DNA of 24,379 nucleotides from NCBI GenBank assembly GCA_900767875.1, contig CAAGAT010000025.1:1-24379 (forward strand), given 5' to 3'. This document shows positions 22,802-24,379 of this stretch, in pieces. Origin of the DNA: an uncultured Sutterella sp. (lineage in GTDB: Bacteria > Pseudomonadota > Gammaproteobacteria > Burkholderiales > Burkholderiaceae_F). Each line of letters opens with the position of its first letter. Within the stretch, counting starts at the first letter, position 1. The notes beneath the pieces were generated by a model. It had not been told where the DNA came from, did not search any database, and saw only the letters and a program-made list of their open reading frames with translations. The position numbers and the translations under genes are program-made.

Positions 22802-23755
22802 TCAGAAGGTGTAGCCGGCCTTGAGTTGGTAGTTGTGCGACTCGCGCCCCTGGTCGCTGCCCAGGTATCGGTAGACGGCCTTCAGGCTCCCCTTACCCGC
22901 CGTCCAGGCGATGGCCGCCTGGGCGCGGTAGAGTGTGTGACTGCCCGTGAGCGTTTCCGAATAAACGCGGCCGTGTGCATCCCTCGAGTCGAACTCGGTG
23001 TCGCCCGCCGTGCGGATGACGGCCGCATCGATTTCGGGGTGCAGCGTCGAGCCGCCTGCAAACTTAAAGGTCCAGGCCGCGTTCACGCCCACCGGGAACT
23101 GCCAGATGTTGGCGTTGTCCAACTCCCAGCTGCCGTGCACGCGCGGACGAAACAGCGTGTATTCGACCTTGGCGTAGGGTACAACTTGCAGGGGGCCTGC
23201 CACGATGTCGTAGCGGGCCGCCGCATCGAACGTGATGATATTGGCGTTGGTTTCGTGCCAAGCCCCGCCCGTCTTGCTGTCGCCTTCAACCCAGAGCCAG
23301 CCCGCGGACACACCGAGGTTCAGGCCGCCGAAATTGCGCTCGCCGAAGGCCGTGATGCCGAAAAGATCGGCTTTGCCGTCGGCCTTGGTTTCAGCGCCTC
23401 GGCTCTCGGTGTCGGCGCGTCCGTAGGTGTAGACTACCCCGAAAAACGCATCCCCCCGGCGGATGTCCGCCCCGAGGTTGACGATCGCGAGGTCATTGTC
23501 AAAACCGGCGCTTCTACCCATGCCGTCGGCTTCATCCGTGCCGCCTTTGAGCTCCAGCCAGATGTTGCCGCCGTCGGCGCGTTCGGTGTCGGTGACGGCG
23601 CGCGTCATGCGCTCGTCGGCGCTTTCGCGCACCGCACGGGCGGTTTCAAACGCGCTGATCGCCAGCCCCGAGGTGACGAAGGGTTCGGCGGCCTGTGCGC
23701 CCGAGCAAAAAACGGCGGTCAGTGACAGGCCAAGAAGGGTCGGTTTCGTGTTCAT
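22802..23755 (-). CDS. Autotransporter-type outer-membrane beta-barrel protein without passenger
   Basis: 317 residues from the ATG at 23755; the frame is open 32 codons further up, but the signal peptide (MNTKPTLLGLSLTAVFCSGAQA) fixes this start. After only about 20 residues comes a helix-like stretch (SAFETARAVRESADERMTRA) and then GGNIWLELKGG, the usual entry to an autotransporter translocator barrel (PF03797-type). Alternating amphipathic strands follow (FFGVVYTYGRAD, LNLGVSAGWLWVEGD, LQVVPYAKVEYTLFRP, LKAVYRYLGS) and the chain ends in Tyr-Thr-Phe, a BAM recognition end. There is no passenger domain, so it is a lone barrel; it could instead be a small porin-like protein of the same fold. 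NUDIX gene follows directly. Confidence 0.82.
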   Translation of the reverse strand: MNTKPTLLGLSLTAVFCSGAQAAEPFVTSGLAISAFETARAVRESADERMTRAVTDTERADGGNIWLELKGGTDEADGMGRSAGFDNDLAIVNLGADIRRGDAFFGVVYTYGRADTESRGAETKADGKADLFGITAFGERNFGGLNLGVSAGWLWVEGDSKTGGAWHETNANIITFDAAARYDIVAGPLQVVPYAKVEYTLFRPRVHGSWELDNANIWQFPVGVNAAWTFKFAGGSTLHPEIDAAVIRTAGDTEFDSRDAHGRVYSETLTGSHTLYRAQAAIAWTAGKGSLKAVYRYLGSDQGRESHNYQLKAGYTF

Positions 23756-23905
23756 GTAGGTTTTCTCAAATTCAATTGCGCCATCTATAAGAAGCGGGCG
23801 CAGCCCGAAGTGCGAGTTTAGACGTTTGCGGACTCCCGCGCCAAAGCCCAAGGCTCGAATTTTCCTTTTTCCCGCATTTTTTCGTCTCCAGGTTATTCGG
23901 TCTTC
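23756..23905 (-). promoter_or_regulatory. Gap between truncated ygbA and the barrel gene, with weak promoter-like elements
   Basis: On the minus strand a TATAGA (23784-23789) stands about 30 bases before the barrel ATG, but no good -35 is at the right distance. A short GC stem (CGGGC/GCCCG, 23795-23799 with 23803-23807) followed by CTTCTTAT could be a weak terminator of the upstream gene. GAGAAA is the likely ribosome-binding site. Confidence 0.3.
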
Positions 23906-24208
23906 TCAAGGGTCTGCGGGGCAGCCGCCTCGTTCGCGGGCGCCGGCGAGGGGTTTGGCGCGCGGCTTGGCACGGGGCTTTTCGGGCGGCGTGACCGGGG
24001 CGGATTTCCACAAGTGCTCCAGAGACAGGAACGGGTGCTTGAACACAACGCGGGGAGAGGCAAAGCGCATGATCTCCGAAATTTTTTCCTTGTAGGCGGG
24101 CTTGTAGCAGTGCACCTTGCACTTGGCGCACACGGGCTTGTCGTGACCGAAGGGGCAGCACGACAAACGCTTGAAGGCGTAGTCGGTAAGTTCCTGACAC
24201 TCAGGGAG
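23906..24208 (-). pseudogene. ygbA: YgbA-family (nitrous-oxide-stimulated promoter) protein, N-terminus lost
   Basis: The frame reads ECQELTDYAFKRLSCCPFG, HDKPVCAKCKVHCYKPAYKE, and ISEIMRFASPRVVFKHPFLS (shown in parts). This matches the small Cys-rich family PF11756, whose E. coli member YgbA is under NsrR nitric-oxide control. Family members begin about 30 residues earlier with a basic helix and a CxxH...LCxxC segment. Here a TAA (24209-24211) stands in frame exactly where that part should be, and one Cys of the first pair is missing. The only in-frame start left is a TTG at 24166, which would drop the first Cys-containing segment. A Pro/Lys/Arg-rich tail of about 30 residues follows the domain. 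I read it as a 5'-truncated gene; a short translated form from the TTG is possible. Confidence 0.65.
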
Positions 24209-24379
24209 TTAGCAAGGCCTTCGGCTGATTCTGAATCGAGTAGCACACCCCGCAAGGTCCCTGCATAATCCACGAAATCGTGCACGGGGTTTCCGCCTGA
24301 GCGAGCACGATTTCCACCAATCGTGCACGGCCTGAAGTCCGGCAAACGCGCACGAGCCTCCATTTAGCCGTGCACGCAA
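24201..24379 (-). other. Unassigned sequence upstream of truncated ygbA; open frame to the edge
   Basis: On the minus strand one frame is open from the window edge to a TGA at 24201-24203 (about 58 codons, including VEIVLAQAETPC, and MQGPCGVCYSIQNQPKALLT), and a second frame is also open. Neither resembles the YgbA N-terminus or a family I can name. It may be the tail of a gene lying outside the window or the end of a mobile element. The base pattern differs from the coding region next door. Confidence 0.25.
24271..24376. repeat. Short CGTGCACG-centred repeats
   Basis: AATCGTGCACGG occurs at 24276-24287 and 24319-24330, and the palindromic core CGTGCACG again at 24369-24376 (steps of 43 and 47 bases). 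AAATCGTGC (24275-24283) is also matched by its inverse GCACGATTT (24305-24313), and CACGA/TCGTG pair at 24271-24282. The units are too few and too uneven for a CRISPR array. Confidence 0.55.

Noticed and set aside
22064..23725. 553-codon plus-strand open frame opposite NUDIX and barrel genes
   Set aside because: The minus strand has a signal peptide, barrel strands and a Nudix box. The plus-strand product has no such structure.
24201..24220. Integron attC core (GAGTTAGC at about 24206)
   Set aside because: It departs from the GTTRRRY core and there is no paired inverse core at the expected distance.
24271..24376. CRISPR array
   Set aside because: Only two 12-base copies and one 8-base core, with uneven spacing and no spacers or cas genes.

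Overview
The window is GC-rich, densely coded Gram-negative chromosome. The gene content (an OmpC-type porin with an Ala-rich signal peptide, LpxH, a lone autotransporter-type barrel, and a cysS-alkA-accA-tilS block facing a TPR-ppiA-ppiB-lpxH block) fits a betaproteobacterium of the order Burkholderiales. A gut-associated Sutterellaceae-like lineage is my best guess. It is inferred from gene order and protein style, not from a marker gene.

Layout. 1-699 (-): 5' part of a porin gene running off the left edge. 1012-1911 (-): a DUF134 helix-turn-helix domain joined in frame to a NifX/NifB-type iron-molybdenum cofactor-binding domain with a Cys/His-rich tail; it has its own promoter, a palindrome over the predicted transcription start, an internal start with a strong Shine-Dalgarno and a clear terminator. 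1990-3660 (-): panE then nfsA. 3928-5040 (+): an M20 metallopeptidase behind a structured leader. 5129-10786 (-): cysS, alkA-type glycosylase, accA, tilS and rnhB, closely spaced and probably one transcription unit, with a hairpin terminator shared with the convergent M20 gene. 11026-13671 (+): TPR lipoprotein-like periplasmic protein, ppiA, ppiB, lpxH. 13672-14308: an AT-richer island holding a broken Fic-family remnant. 14309-19841 (+): acyl-CoA ligase, tatD, ankyrin lipoprotein and rlhA (U32), with touching or overlapping ends. 19916-21058 (+): unrecognised helical/coiled-coil protein. 21148-22092 (+): AEC-family permease. 22139-23755 (-): autotransporter-type barrel followed by a NUDIX hydrolase. 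23906-24208 (-): a YgbA-family (nitrous-oxide-stimulated promoter) gene that has lost its N-terminus, next to a short block of CGTGCACG-containing repeats at the right edge.

Most of the window is housekeeping: protein folding in cytoplasm and periplasm, lipid A and fatty-acid synthesis, tRNA charging and modification, rRNA hydroxylation, DNA repair. The parts most worth a second look are the self-contained DUF134-NifX locus, the 125-residue tail on AccA, the unknown 380-residue protein, and two decayed loci (Fic remnant and truncated ygbA) that mark sites of past rearrangement. I found no rRNA, tRNA, CRISPR array, integrase or intact insertion sequence.
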